From: Spirosoma sp. SC4-14
GTDB lineage: Bacteria; Bacteroidota; Bacteroidia; Cytophagales; Spirosomataceae
Assembly (NCBI RefSeq): GCF_037201965.1
Contig: NZ_CP147518.1
Location: forward strand, 2,045,001 to 2,109,000
Reading direction: 5' to 3'
DNA: 64,000 nucleotides
The notes beneath the pieces were generated by a model that ran no database searches, was not told where the DNA came from, and saw only the letters and a program-made list of their open reading frames with translations. Below are positions 8,788 to 17,390 of the stretch, in pieces (position 1 is the first letter of the stretch; each line of letters begins with the position of its first letter). The position numbers and the translations under genes were made by a program.

Positions 8788-9153
8788 AGGTTGGTAAAAG
8801 ATTGGTTTAGAGATTTTTTTTACTGGTCTTATAGGGCCAATACGTGCTACAAATTTTACTTATTGAGTAGTTTGTACTTTACCTATAGAGAAATTAATCG
8901 TACAAATATTATAGCTGTTTTATTATATTCCAAAGTAGAATCAGAATAAAATTTAGGCTGTTTATCTTAGTGTAGTGCAATATTTGAGTAATTTCACTTA
9001 CAATTATTTTATATAACATTGATTATCAATATATTAAATTTTAACCCATAATTAATATCTCCATAAATAAGAGCGAACTTCTATGAATAATTCTATACGA
9101 AAAATCACTTAAAAAATGCCTTTAACGCTCATATAGGCGTAATTTTGGCCATT
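8788..9153. other. AT-rich divergent intergenic region
   Basis: This 366-bp gap separates the divergent susC (minus) and RqcH (plus) genes and must hold both promoters. It is strikingly A+T rich between about 8880 and 9115. I searched by eye for the Bacteroidota -7 motif TAnnTTTG on both strands and found only one-mismatch versions, for example around 8905 (minus) and 8979 (plus). No small gene or convincing hairpin is visible. Confidence 0.6.
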
Positions 9154-10812
9154 ATGCATACGAATTACTATTTTCTGCGCCAGCTTGCAGTAGCGCTCGA
9201 ACCTGATCTGACTGGCCTTCGCTTTCTGGAATGCTTTAGTCAGGATCGTGATGAGGTAATACTGGTCTTTGCGCAGGCGAAAGGAAAGCTTAACTATTAC
9301 AAGCCATTTTACGTGAAGGCAACCCTTCGGCCCGACTTTTCGGGGCTGATGTTTCCGGACTCCGTGCAGCGTGCCCGCACCAATAGTGCCGACCTTTTTG
9401 AGGACGTTATCACGAGTCATACGGTCGATTCCTTTGACAGTACAACTGGTGAGAATGGAGCAAAATGGCCCGGCCGAGCCGTTGTAGGTGTTCGTGCCTT
9501 TTTGAATGAACGCTGTCTGGCCATTTTGCTGGAAGATAATTATACGATGTTGTTTAAGTTCTTTGGCAATCGCCCCAATTTGCTGGCTTTCTATAACAAC
9601 ACCGTCATTGATTCATTTAATCAGAAACTCCTGACCGATCGGAATCTGGTACTGGATGCATTTGACCGGCCAATCGACCAATCGTGGGAGGCTTATGTAA
9701 AAGCGGGCTTCGATCATCGTAAACTATTTCCGACGTTCGGCAAAGTGGTAAACCAGCAACTAACGGAATTGGGTGTTGGCACCGGAAAACTCACTGCTGA
9801 AGAACAATGGAATGTTATTCAGCAAACGCTTGCTCAGCTCGAACGGCCTCGTTATTATCTAACCAGGTTGCAGCATATTCCTACGCTTAGTTTAGTACCA
9901 ATAGGCGACATACAGCGTGAATTTGAAGGCCCAATCGAAGCCGCTAACCGATTTTATGCTGCATATAATGGTCTGAATACGTTTGAGCGCGAAAAGGGAG
10001 AGCTATTACGACTCCTCGAAAAACGCCGAAAACGGGCCGAATCCTTAATCGAAGTCAATTTGCAGCGGATGATAACCCGCGAAGAAGGAGCCAGTCACGA
10101 AGAAATCGGTCATATTTTGATGGCTAATCTGCACGATATACCTACCAGCCCCAATGTGAAATCGCCCGAAACGGTAACCTTAACGGATTTTTACCGTGAT
10201 CGACCCATCATAATAAAATTAAAAACGGATCTGACCCCCCAAAAGAATGCTGAGAATTATTATCGGAAAGCCAAAAATGAAAAAATAGAAGAGGATTATC
10301 TAAATCGGCAGATTGTGGCTAATGAAGCCGAACTAAACCGAATCGACCAGCAGAAGGCCGATCTGGAGGCCATTCTGACCCTGAAAGAACTACGGCGCTA
10401 TGTCAAACAGCATAACCTGTTGGGAGAACTGACAGGGACTCAAACGGGGGGCGATGCATCGCAACTCTTCAAGGAAGTTGTGATTAATAATTTTCGGATA
10501 CTGATTGGGCGAAATGCCAAAAATAATGACCTCCTGACGCAGAAATATGCCTACAAGGAAGACTTGTGGCTACATGCCCGCGATGTGCCAGGATCGCACG
10601 TAGTAATTAAATATCAGGCTGGTAAGCCATTTCCCAAAAACGTGATAGAAAGGGCCGGAGAACTGGCCGCGTGGTATTCAAAACGTCGTACGGATAGCCT
10701 ATGCCCGGTAACGGTAACGCCTAAAAAATTTGTCCGAAAGCCTAAAGGACTTGCTGAAGGGCAGGTGGTAATTGAAAAGGAAGACGTCATTCTGGTTGAA
10801 CCAAAAGAGTAA
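9154..10812 (+). CDS. rqcH: NFACT-family protein, RqcH/Rqc2-type ribosome quality-control factor
   Basis: The 552-residue protein matches the NFACT architecture: NFACT-N at about 1-200, a long helical coiled-coil middle at about 250-430, and the C-terminal NFACT-R RNA-binding domain. The signature lies near 450-475 (NDLLTQKYAYKEDLW, then HARDVPGSHVVI). RqcH binds stalled 50S subunits and recruits Ala-tRNA to add alanine tails that mark nascent chains for degradation; this is known for the Bacillus protein of about 570 residues. I chose the ATG at 9154 because the open frame otherwise begins with TTG at 9145 and relatives start with a short MH-N-YYFLRQL sequence. It is monocistronic with a hairpin terminator. 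Its role in adhesion (the FbpA name) is secondary. Confidence 0.85.
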   Translation: MHTNYYFLRQLAVALEPDLTGLRFLECFSQDRDEVILVFAQAKGKLNYYKPFYVKATLRPDFSGLMFPDSVQRARTNSADLFEDVITSHTVDSFDSTTGENGAKWPGRAVVGVRAFLNERCLAILLEDNYTMLFKFFGNRPNLLAFYNNTVIDSFNQKLLTDRNLVLDAFDRPIDQSWEAYVKAGFDHRKLFPTFGKVVNQQLTELGVGTGKLTAEEQWNVIQQTLAQLERPRYYLTRLQHIPTLSLVPIGDIQREFEGPIEAANRFYAAYNGLNTFEREKGELLRLLEKRRKRAESLIEVNLQRMITREEGASHEEIGHILMANLHDIPTSPNVKSPETVTLTDFYRDRPIIIKLKTDLTPQKNAENYYRKAKNEKIEEDYLNRQIVANEAELNRIDQQKADLEAILTLKELRRYVKQHNLLGELTGTQTGGDASQLFKEVVINNFRILIGRNAKNNDLLTQKYAYKEDLWLHARDVPGSHVVIKYQAGKPFPKNVIERAGELAAWYSKRRTDSLCPVTVTPKKFVRKPKGLAEGQVVIEKEDVILVEPKE

Positions 10813-10850
10813 CTGAGCAGATACTCCGCAATAGTTGATTATCTGCTCAG
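10813..10850. terminator. Bidirectional terminator between convergent genes
   Basis: CTGAGCAGAT at 10813-10822 pairs perfectly with ATCTGCTCAG at 10841-10850. It lies directly after the RqcH stop and 8 bp beyond the stop of the convergent glycosyltransferase gene. Confidence 0.7.
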
Positions 10851-10857
10851 GTTATCG

Positions 10858-12072
10858 TTACTGTTCCAGAGCCAGACTCATATGAGCTACCATGAGCCGG
10901 TTCATTTCGCTCCAGGTGTTGTTCCATGAGTTTTCGGTCAAGAAGGCATCAATCGCATCCCAGTTTCCGGGATGCTTTGCCGCCAGAGCCGTTTCAATAG
11001 CTGTTTCAAAAGTAGTCACTGAATCGGCAATCTGAACAAAATCGGAACAGCCATAGGTACGTACGACATCGCGAATGGGGGCCGAAACAACGGGTAAACC
11101 CGCAGCCAGATACTCGGGGGTTTTGGTAGGGCTGATGAACCGGGTTGATTCGTTGAGGGCAAAAGGTAGCAGCGCTACTGCCCAGTTGCTAAAGTAGGAT
11201 GGTAATTCGGCATAGGGTTTCATGCCCAAAAAATGAATGTTAGGGCCTTTAGGGAGCGTTGCCGGATCAACTTTAACTACGGGGCCTAACAATATAAATT
11301 GCCATTCGGGGCGTCGTTCGGCTAGTTGCTGGATTAGCCCGTTGTCGAATCGTTCGTCGATTACGCCACTAAAGCCAAGTCGTGGATTGGGTAGATTTTG
11401 TTGATCAACTGGATCAGGGCAGGGCTGCCGGGCTGCCGAAAAGTGAGCGAAATCGATGCTACTCGGAAACGCAAAAACACTCGGATGCCGGTTTTGTTTG
11501 GCTTCGTACAGACTATAACCGCCCGTAAAAACCAGATCGGCCCGTTCCAGAAGTTTCTGCTCCTGCTCGATCAACTGAGGAGGGGCTCCCAGAAAGGCAG
11601 AAAGTTCGTCCATGCAATCGTAGACGGTTAAATTGGGGCGAAGATGGTCGCTGAAGAGGAGGGCCATGGGTGTATAGTACCAGGCAATATATTTTTCAAT
11701 GCGTTCGGCCCGTAAAAATTGGTCGAGTAGCTGCCGTTGCAATTCAATTGCGTCGGTGGGGCTAGTGCCATGTGGCAGATGGGGAACCAGCACCGTGAGC
11801 TGATCCATTTGCTGGCATACATTGAGCCGGAAATCGGAATCCCAGATAGGCTCTTCCAGAACCCACACCCGATAGTTTTTAGTAGCTCTGGTCAGGAGAT
11901 GCTGAGGCCGTTGATAGACGAAATTCCAGCGAAGGTGCGAGAAGCATATCAGGTCGTGGACATCACCGACCGAAAACGGAGTGGAAAAATGATTTTCACC
12001 AGCCATAGCTGACCGGGACGTTGACGAATTAGCGGCATCGGCTGAATCAGGCGTTGAGTCCGTAAGTTTCAT
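10858..12072 (-). CDS. Glycosyltransferase, GT-B fold (family 1/4-like)
   Basis: The 404-residue cytoplasmic protein begins with about 35 low-complexity residues. The fold opens at HDLICFSHLRWNFVYQRPQHLL, typical of a GT-B group often found with surface-polysaccharide genes. The C-terminal donor-binding half carries GFSGVIDERFD, HFLGMKPYAELPSYF and FISPTKTPEYLAAGLPVVS; the last is the E-x-(A/G)-G-P nucleotide-sugar binding loop. It probably transfers a sugar to an envelope glycan; donor and acceptor cannot be read. An internal ATG at codon 23 is an alternative start that would remove the low-complexity leader. It lies 107 bp downstream of the histidine kinase gene on the same strand, with an imperfect hairpin between. 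Confidence 0.85.
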   Translation of the reverse strand: MKLTDSTPDSADAANSSTSRSAMAGENHFSTPFSVGDVHDLICFSHLRWNFVYQRPQHLLTRATKNYRVWVLEEPIWDSDFRLNVCQQMDQLTVLVPHLPHGTSPTDAIELQRQLLDQFLRAERIEKYIAWYYTPMALLFSDHLRPNLTVYDCMDELSAFLGAPPQLIEQEQKLLERADLVFTGGYSLYEAKQNRHPSVFAFPSSIDFAHFSAARQPCPDPVDQQNLPNPRLGFSGVIDERFDNGLIQQLAERRPEWQFILLGPVVKVDPATLPKGPNIHFLGMKPYAELPSYFSNWAVALLPFALNESTRFISPTKTPEYLAAGLPVVSAPIRDVVRTYGCSDFVQIADSVTTFETAIETALAAKHPGNWDAIDAFLTENSWNNTWSEMNRLMVAHMSLALEQ

Positions 12073-12179
12073 AAACAGTGTTTCGGAGAAAGTTAATTAG
12101 GCAGTATGGCTATAGGTTTATGTTACTATAGTGCTCTTCCGAAACCTGACCGTTTACGAAATGTTGATGATCCGATAAT

Positions 12180-13832
12180 TTATTGAGGGAGTGGCTTCAG
12201 CGTGTGCCGATGCCCTCCGCTGGCCGATTGCGGCAAAGGCAGATACACTCGAAATGTAGCTCCATGCCCCTCCTGGCTGCTTGCGGTTATATAACCTCCA
12301 TGAATGTCTACAACCTTTTTGCAAATAGCCAGACCTGTGCCTGTACCCGTATAGTGCATACGCCCGTGAAGCCTCCGGAAAATTGTAAAGATCCGGTCTA
12401 GATACCGCTCATCAAAACCAATACCATTATCCTTTACGGATATAACCGCGAATCGTTTTCCAATCTGGAAGGCATCCGTTTTCAGGAAACCGTCGGGTAA
12501 TTCAGCTTCGGTAGCTGCATATCCGTTAACCGTAATGAAAGGGGGAATTTTTGTGCCGTCGGTTTGTGCTTTCTGAAACTTCAGAGCGTTGCTCAATAAA
12601 TTCTGAAATAATTGCCGCAACAACGATGCGTCGCCCCAAACGAGGGGTAAATGACCAGTGGTAAGCTGAGCCTTCTGATCTAAAATTGCCAGTTCCAGAT
12701 CTTCGGCTACCGAAGCTATGAGTTGATTCAGATCGACCAGACCAAATGTTTTGGTATCGCCTGATAAACGCGAGTAAGTTAGTAAATCCTGAACCAAAGA
12801 TCGCATCCGTCGGGCTGAACCCTGCATTCGTCGGATCAGATCAGAAGCAGGTTCACTTAGTTCGTTTGAAAACTGATTGCTGAGTACATCGCCAAAGGCA
12901 ATGATTTTACGCAGGGGTTCCTGTAAGTCGTGCGAAGCTACATAAGCAAACTGTTCCAGACTCTCGTTTGATCGGTGGAGTTCCTGAACGGTAGCTTCCA
13001 ACTGCTGATGCATTTGTTTGGAGGCTGTTATGTCCTGTAGTGTAGCAACAAAACCATCGTTTAGCGGGGTCAGCGTAATATGAAACCATCGGTTTAGCAT
13101 CGGAATAAATTCGTCGATTTCAACTGACTGCCCCGCATCGATCCGTTCGCACAATCGAACCATCCGTTCGGGCTTTAGCGGATAAAAATCAGTCAGCATC
13201 AAGCCCGTAAACCGGACCGTTGCCTGACCCGCCAGGGTTTCGAACTGCCGATTGGCTAACGTAACCTGAAAGTTCGTGATTGCTTGTTGAGGGCTTCGTA
13301 TGGCCTCAAAAACGACTATGGCATTGGGCGATGAATTTAGCACACCGTTGAGCAGCGTGGTCTGCTGGGCAAGCCGACGGGCCGTTTGGTGTAGGTCGCT
13401 GGTATCGGTATAAGAGAGCAGCAGGCCGTCGGTGCCGAAAGCGGATGCCGACTGGATTACCCAGGCTTCGCGGTCGCCGATACGAAAACTTTGTTCAACC
13501 CGACTGGCTTCGCCGGTTTCGACAACCTTAATGTAGGTTTGCCAAAGTTTCGATTCACGAATAAATGGAAAAAAATCGGTTAGTAATTGGCCCGTAATCG
13601 GATTATTGGCGGGGTTATTATTTTGTAATGTATCGCGCAACGCTGTCTGGTTCATAAACAGATAGCGAAAGTTGACGATAGCTCTATGGGGAGACGTGTC
13701 GTCTCGAACAGCTACCAGTCCTACCAGTCCATTGATCGAATGAGTCAGAACTTGTTGCCATAAGAGCGCACTCTCTTCGGTTGATAGGCCAAAACCAGGC
13801 TGTACAACTTGGGGTTGAGATAGGTGATTCAT
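12180..13832 (-). CDS. Soluble PAS-domain sensor histidine kinase
   Basis: The 550-residue protein has no membrane segment. Two PAS-like domains lie at about 25-150 and 160-270. The dimerisation/H-box has His301 in ASHDLQEPLRK, characteristic of the phytochrome/bacteriophytochrome-like HWE-unrelated HisKA group. The ATPase domain shows the N-box Asn415 (LLSNALKF), the G1 box DNGIGFDERYLDRIF and the G2 box TGTGTGLAICKK. It autophosphorylates on histidine in response to a cytoplasmic cue sensed by the PAS domains. No response regulator gene is adjacent, so it is an orphan kinase that must signal to a partner elsewhere. The bound cofactor, if any, is unknown. Confidence 0.9.
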   Translation of the reverse strand: MNHLSQPQVVQPGFGLSTEESALLWQQVLTHSINGLVGLVAVRDDTSPHRAIVNFRYLFMNQTALRDTLQNNNPANNPITGQLLTDFFPFIRESKLWQTYIKVVETGEASRVEQSFRIGDREAWVIQSASAFGTDGLLLSYTDTSDLHQTARRLAQQTTLLNGVLNSSPNAIVVFEAIRSPQQAITNFQVTLANRQFETLAGQATVRFTGLMLTDFYPLKPERMVRLCERIDAGQSVEIDEFIPMLNRWFHITLTPLNDGFVATLQDITASKQMHQQLEATVQELHRSNESLEQFAYVASHDLQEPLRKIIAFGDVLSNQFSNELSEPASDLIRRMQGSARRMRSLVQDLLTYSRLSGDTKTFGLVDLNQLIASVAEDLELAILDQKAQLTTGHLPLVWGDASLLRQLFQNLLSNALKFQKAQTDGTKIPPFITVNGYAATEAELPDGFLKTDAFQIGKRFAVISVKDNGIGFDERYLDRIFTIFRRLHGRMHYTGTGTGLAICKKVVDIHGGYITASSQEGHGATFRVYLPLPQSASGGHRHTLKPLPQ

Positions 13833-13944
13833 GAAGGTTACGGTAGGTTTATTGGATAGGTACGTGCTAATAGAACTTAAAGATTAATAATTTCGTATAA
13901 AAAAACCGTTAAACGTATACCAAACTATACGTTTATCTATAATA

Positions 13945-13983
13945 AAATTACCCTGATACTCGGCAACAGTATCAGGGTAATTT
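13945..13983 (-). terminator. Strong terminator after the VOC-family gene
   Basis: A perfect 16-bp stem (13945-13960 against 13968-13983), with TTACCCTGATACT as its core and a 7-base loop, is followed on the minus strand by TTTTATTATAG. It ends the DUF4230/aminopeptidase/VOC operon and lies upstream of the histidine kinase. Confidence 0.85.
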
Positions 13984-14057
13984 GTTGATTATGACTCTTT
14001 TATTTAGACTTGTTCTTAAGTAATTTACCGTTTAATAAATGATGTAAATAGCTATTT

Positions 14058-14516
14058 TCAATAAGCTTTAGTTTGCTTTGGAGCCTCATTTAATTTGAAT
14101 AAGTATCCATCAAGATCTGAAAAGTAAACCTGAACAACGCCGTCAAATCGAACCTGTCGATGAAAGGCAATATTCTGCGACTTTAAGTATTGTTCTGATT
14201 TGTTAATGTCGGCTACAAACAAGGCAAAGTGGCTCCCATTCTTATCATGCACAATGTCTTCTGTGCGACCATTGAGCAGGTGAATTTGCTGACCGTCGCC
14301 CAGATCGAACCACGCGCGGATCGCTTTCAGATTATCTGGAACCGGAATTGGCTTAAGTCCCATTACGTCACGATAGAATGCTGCACTTTTGGGCACATCT
14401 TTCACGTGTATAGAGAGGTGATTATGCCGCACAATACCAAGTTTATCCTGGGCTAATACCGAAGTCGATACCAGGCAAATGCAAGTAAACAATAAGGGAA
14501 TAAACAGTTTTTTCAT
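14058..14516 (-). CDS. Secreted VOC (glyoxalase/bleomycin-resistance fold) protein
   Basis: The 152-residue protein has a clear signal peptide (VSTSVLAQ cleavage near residue 22), so it acts in the periplasm, unlike cytoplasmic glyoxalase I. The VOC fold has two beta-alpha-beta-beta-beta modules: RHNHLSIHVKDVPKSAAFYRD at about 30-50 and SHFALFVADINKSEQYL at about 95-111. Potential metal ligands are His in NHLSIHV, His in QIHLLNG and Glu in LFKLNEAP. Family members include dioxygenases, isomerases and resistance proteins, so the reaction cannot be named. It starts 14 bp after the aminopeptidase stop and is the last gene of the operon. Confidence 0.85.
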   Translation of the reverse strand: MKKLFIPLLFTCICLVSTSVLAQDKLGIVRHNHLSIHVKDVPKSAAFYRDVMGLKPIPVPDNLKAIRAWFDLGDGQQIHLLNGRTEDIVHDKNGSHFALFVADINKSEQYLKSQNIAFHRQVRFDGVVQVYFSDLDGYLFKLNEAPKQTKAY

Positions 14517-14530
14517 GGCAGGAAAAGTAA

Positions 14531-16579
14531 TCAGTGAATTAAAACTACCCGGCTTTCGTGGCCGTTTCCGCTATGAAGTGTTACGATATAACGACCTGCC
14601 GATAAGCCGTGCAAACTAAGCATTCGGGTATGCCTGCCCGAGCCAACATTTGCCTCTGTCAAACCGCCAACTCGCTGGCCCGACGTATTGGTAAGGGTTA
14701 GTGTAACAGGCCCCGCCCGCTGTAGCGAAAAATCAATGGTTATGGTTTCCTGAGCGGGGTTTGGATAGACGCCGAACTGGGTTGGTTTTGGCTCGTTGAT
14801 AGCTGTTATTGGCGACAGAATGGTGTTCTCTGCCACTTTCAACAGAAGATTGTTTGGGTCGATGATAACTCCGGTCACTGTGCCCCGGCAAGGGAGCGTG
14901 AATGTCTGGTCGGCCTGCGTATGGAATACGGTTACTAAGGTGTCGCCAGCCGCTGATTGTATCTGGAGCTGTACGGGCATGGTAAATGAAGCTGGATTGG
15001 TAGCAGTCGCATTTCGTTGTTGTAGCTGCACCATGACATTGGTAGCGGTATTGACCACATAGGCCGTTGCCCGGTAGACCGGATAGCCTTCGCCATAAAT
15101 CCATTGCTTAAAGAAATAATCTAATTTTTGCCCCGATACCTGTTCGGCCACTGCCTGGAAATCTTCAGTAATGGCTGTATTGTAGGCAAGTGAGGGAGTA
15201 GCCGCATAGGTGCGCAGAATCCGGAAGAAGGTGCTGTCGCCAACAACACCCCTGAGCATATGCAAAACGGTAGCTCCCTTGGCATATGTTCGGTTGGAGT
15301 TGAAAATATTGTTGAAGTTGCTGATGTCCTGTACGTAGATTGATCCAGTAGCAGCTCGGGCACTAGCCATAAAATTATTCATGGTTGATTGATAACCCGC
15401 CTTTCCACTTTCCGACTCCACATAAACAGCTTCCGCATAGGAAGCAAATCCCTCGTTGAGCCAGATATTCTGCCAATCCCGGCAGGTGATTTTATCACCA
15501 AACCACTGATGAGCCAACTCATGGGCAATAACTCTGGGCGTTAGTGCCCGATCTTCCATCGACGAAATGGTCTGATGTTCCATACCGCCCGTATACCGTC
15601 CAATTTGTGCATGACCATACTTCGCCCGCCAGAAGGGATAAGAGCCAAATCGATTCGTAAATAACTGAATCATTTTAGGTGTAAGCGCCAGATTGGACTG
15701 AACCTGTGGTAAGGTTTCGGGATAGATGTAGTGAGTAATTGGGAGTTGCTGTCCACCAACAGTAATGGGGGTATCGAACTGCTGATAATTGGTTAGGGCA
15801 ATCGAAATGAGATATTGCGCAATTGGATAGCTGTTCTTCCAGCGGTAGGTTCGGGTGCCATCGGCATTATCGGTCGTACTGACAAGTACGCCATTGGATA
15901 CCGATACGAACTGAGCGGGCGCTGTTATACTAACGGCCGATGAATCGGCTTTGTCGCCGGGGGTATCTTTGCACGGAAACCAGTCGGGCGAGCCATAAGG
16001 CTCACTTAAACTCCAGATCACCGGGTCGTTTGTGGCTTCATGTTTACCAAAAACGAAACTCCCCAGATCGCGGCTGTTTGGAATGCCCTGATAGTAAACA
16101 GTCAGCGTTAGTGCCTGACCGTTAGTTAGCGATTGAGCTGGAGTGATGGTCAGGCGGTTTTGTGCGTGTTGGTAGCTCAGGTGCTGGCCATTGGCTTTTA
16201 CTGAGTCGACCTGTAGACCTAATCCGCCAGCGGCCGTGGTTGAGTTGAAGTCGAGAAAGAAGCTGTTAGTCGAAGCTGCCGTACTTTTGAGCGTTATGGT
16301 TGCAGCTCCGCGCAAGTAGTTTGGCGTATGGGTTAACTTGAGGTCGAGACCATAATAGGTAATATCAATCGACTGATCGCCGGGGTAGGCAAGCCGCGCC
16401 TTCGGGTTTGCTGCCAGTTTCTGAGCATACCGGATTTTTCCCTGTTGGCAGAATAACCATCCGTTATCGGTCGTGTCGGGCTGAGCCTTGACCTGAGCTG
16501 GCAAAATAAGTAAGATAAGGGAGAGAAAACGCCTGCAATACGTATAATACTCCCCCAAAAGTACTGAAAGAGAAGCCAC
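14531..16579 (-). CDS. Secreted M1-family aminopeptidase with T9SS sorting domain
   Basis: The 682-residue protein has an N-terminal hydrophobic signal (LSLILLILPAQVKAQ) and the M1 N-terminal beta-saddle (about 60-270). The catalytic domain has exopeptidase motif GGMEH at 331-335 and zinc site HELAH at 353-357, with Glu354 catalytic and Glu376 in WLNEGFAS as the third ligand. A T9SS type A C-terminal domain follows (about 605-682: YPNPAQETITIDFS through LSAGRYIVTL). It removes N-terminal residues from peptides at the cell surface. The start is unusual: the only in-frame codons before the signal are GTG at 16579 and TTG at 16558, with no ATG. GTG is one base after the upstream stop, suggesting translational coupling to the DUF4230 gene. 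Confidence 0.9.
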   Translation of the reverse strand: MASLSVLLGEYYTYCRRFLSLILLILPAQVKAQPDTTDNGWLFCQQGKIRYAQKLAANPKARLAYPGDQSIDITYYGLDLKLTHTPNYLRGAATITLKSTAASTNSFFLDFNSTTAAGGLGLQVDSVKANGQHLSYQHAQNRLTITPAQSLTNGQALTLTVYYQGIPNSRDLGSFVFGKHEATNDPVIWSLSEPYGSPDWFPCKDTPGDKADSSAVSITAPAQFVSVSNGVLVSTTDNADGTRTYRWKNSYPIAQYLISIALTNYQQFDTPITVGGQQLPITHYIYPETLPQVQSNLALTPKMIQLFTNRFGSYPFWRAKYGHAQIGRYTGGMEHQTISSMEDRALTPRVIAHELAHQWFGDKITCRDWQNIWLNEGFASYAEAVYVESESGKAGYQSTMNNFMASARAATGSIYVQDISNFNNIFNSNRTYAKGATVLHMLRGVVGDSTFFRILRTYAATPSLAYNTAITEDFQAVAEQVSGQKLDYFFKQWIYGEGYPVYRATAYVVNTATNVMVQLQQRNATATNPASFTMPVQLQIQSAAGDTLVTVFHTQADQTFTLPCRGTVTGVIIDPNNLLLKVAENTILSPITAINEPKPTQFGVYPNPAQETITIDFSLQRAGPVTLTLTNTSGQRVGGLTEANVGSGRHTRMLSLHGLSAGRYIVTLHSGNGHESRVVLIH

Positions 16580-16580
16580 T

Positions 16581-17234
16581 TTATTGTTCAGCCTGGAGCT
16601 GTTTTGGTCTATCTGTTTTGTTTTCAGTCTGGGCTTTCAGAGCCTCCAGCTCTTTTTGCTCTGCTTCGGGCAACTGAAGGTGCCAACCCATTGAGTTCGC
16701 CAACTGATACATCATATATTGAATCTGATTGTTGGCAATTTTGGGCAGATCACTTTGAAGCGCCCGATCATTCATGGCTTGTTTAGCCTCGTCCAGAATT
16801 TGGGTATAATCCTCGCTGCTGAAGTGGTTTAGTATGCCCGCCTGAATGTCATAAAACTTATAGTCGGTGTCGATCGATAGTATTTCGGGCTGGGGAAACG
16901 ATTCGATGACTAATTTTTTGGTTCCGTTTTCCGGTGTTCGAAAACGAACTTTCGCAAAGTCAAACCCTACCAGCACTTTCGATTTGGCAATGATCATTGC
17001 TTTCTTGGGGTCGTTCAGTAGATAGAGAATCTTTTTCTGATCCTGATAATTATAAATTTCAGAAAAATAACCCTCTGCCATCACGACCTTAAACACTTTT
17101 TCGATACGCTCCAGCAATAGAGTCGATTCGTGGCGAACGTCTGTTTTGCCCGAACGCCCCCGTAGTGCATTGCCTAATGCAACGCCCCCACCAACGCCAA
17201 CCAGAAGCAGTAAGACAATTGTTAAGAAATCCAT
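16581..17234 (-). CDS. DUF4230 membrane-anchored protein
   Basis: The 217-residue protein has one N-terminal membrane segment (residues 4-22, glycine-rich) followed by a soluble domain matching DUF4230, found across Bacteroidota and some Firmicutes. Landmarks are FKVVMAEGYFSEIYNY, SKVLVGFDFAKV and PQPEILSIDTDYKFYD. No biochemical function is established. The C-terminal 40 residues are charged and probably helical. It heads an operon with the M1 aminopeptidase (its stop at 16581 is one base from the aminopeptidase GTG) and the VOC protein. The rny terminator separates it from the housekeeping cluster upstream. Confidence 0.8.
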   Translation of the reverse strand: MDFLTIVLLLLVGVGGGVALGNALRGRSGKTDVRHESTLLLERIEKVFKVVMAEGYFSEIYNYQDQKKILYLLNDPKKAMIIAKSKVLVGFDFAKVRFRTPENGTKKLVIESFPQPEILSIDTDYKFYDIQAGILNHFSSEDYTQILDEAKQAMNDRALQSDLPKIANNQIQYMMYQLANSMGWHLQLPEAEQKELEALKAQTENKTDRPKQLQAEQ

Positions 17235-17299
17235 AATAGCCCAAATGTATTACTAAAAATGGATAATGTATAATATTGGACAAGCCCTCCAAAACCAGA

Positions 17300-17346
17300 A
17301 TAAGTGTTAGGAGAGGCTCTGATCCAGAACCTCTCCTAACACTTAT
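17300..17346 (-). terminator. 17-bp perfect hairpin terminator after rny
   Basis: ATAAGTGTTAGGAGAGG at 17300-17316 is matched exactly by its reverse complement at 17330-17346, around a 13-base loop. It is 45 bp beyond the rny stop on the minus strand and upstream of the DUF4230 gene. Without a strong T-tract on the minus strand it may also serve as a 3'-end stabiliser. Confidence 0.75.
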
Positions 17347-17390
17347 CCGATTTTCAGCTTACAGGCTGGCCAGTATGTATTCTGGTTTCA

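Noticed and set aside
8880-8990. TAnnTTTG-like promoter boxes for susC and RqcH
   Set aside because: All candidates have at least one mismatch or wrong spacing in a very A+T-rich stretch where such words occur by chance.
12080-12145. 8-bp inverted repeat GTTTCGGA/TCCGAAAC before the glycosyltransferase gene
   Set aside because: The arms are short and 50 bp apart with no T-tract; it is too weak to call a terminator or operator.
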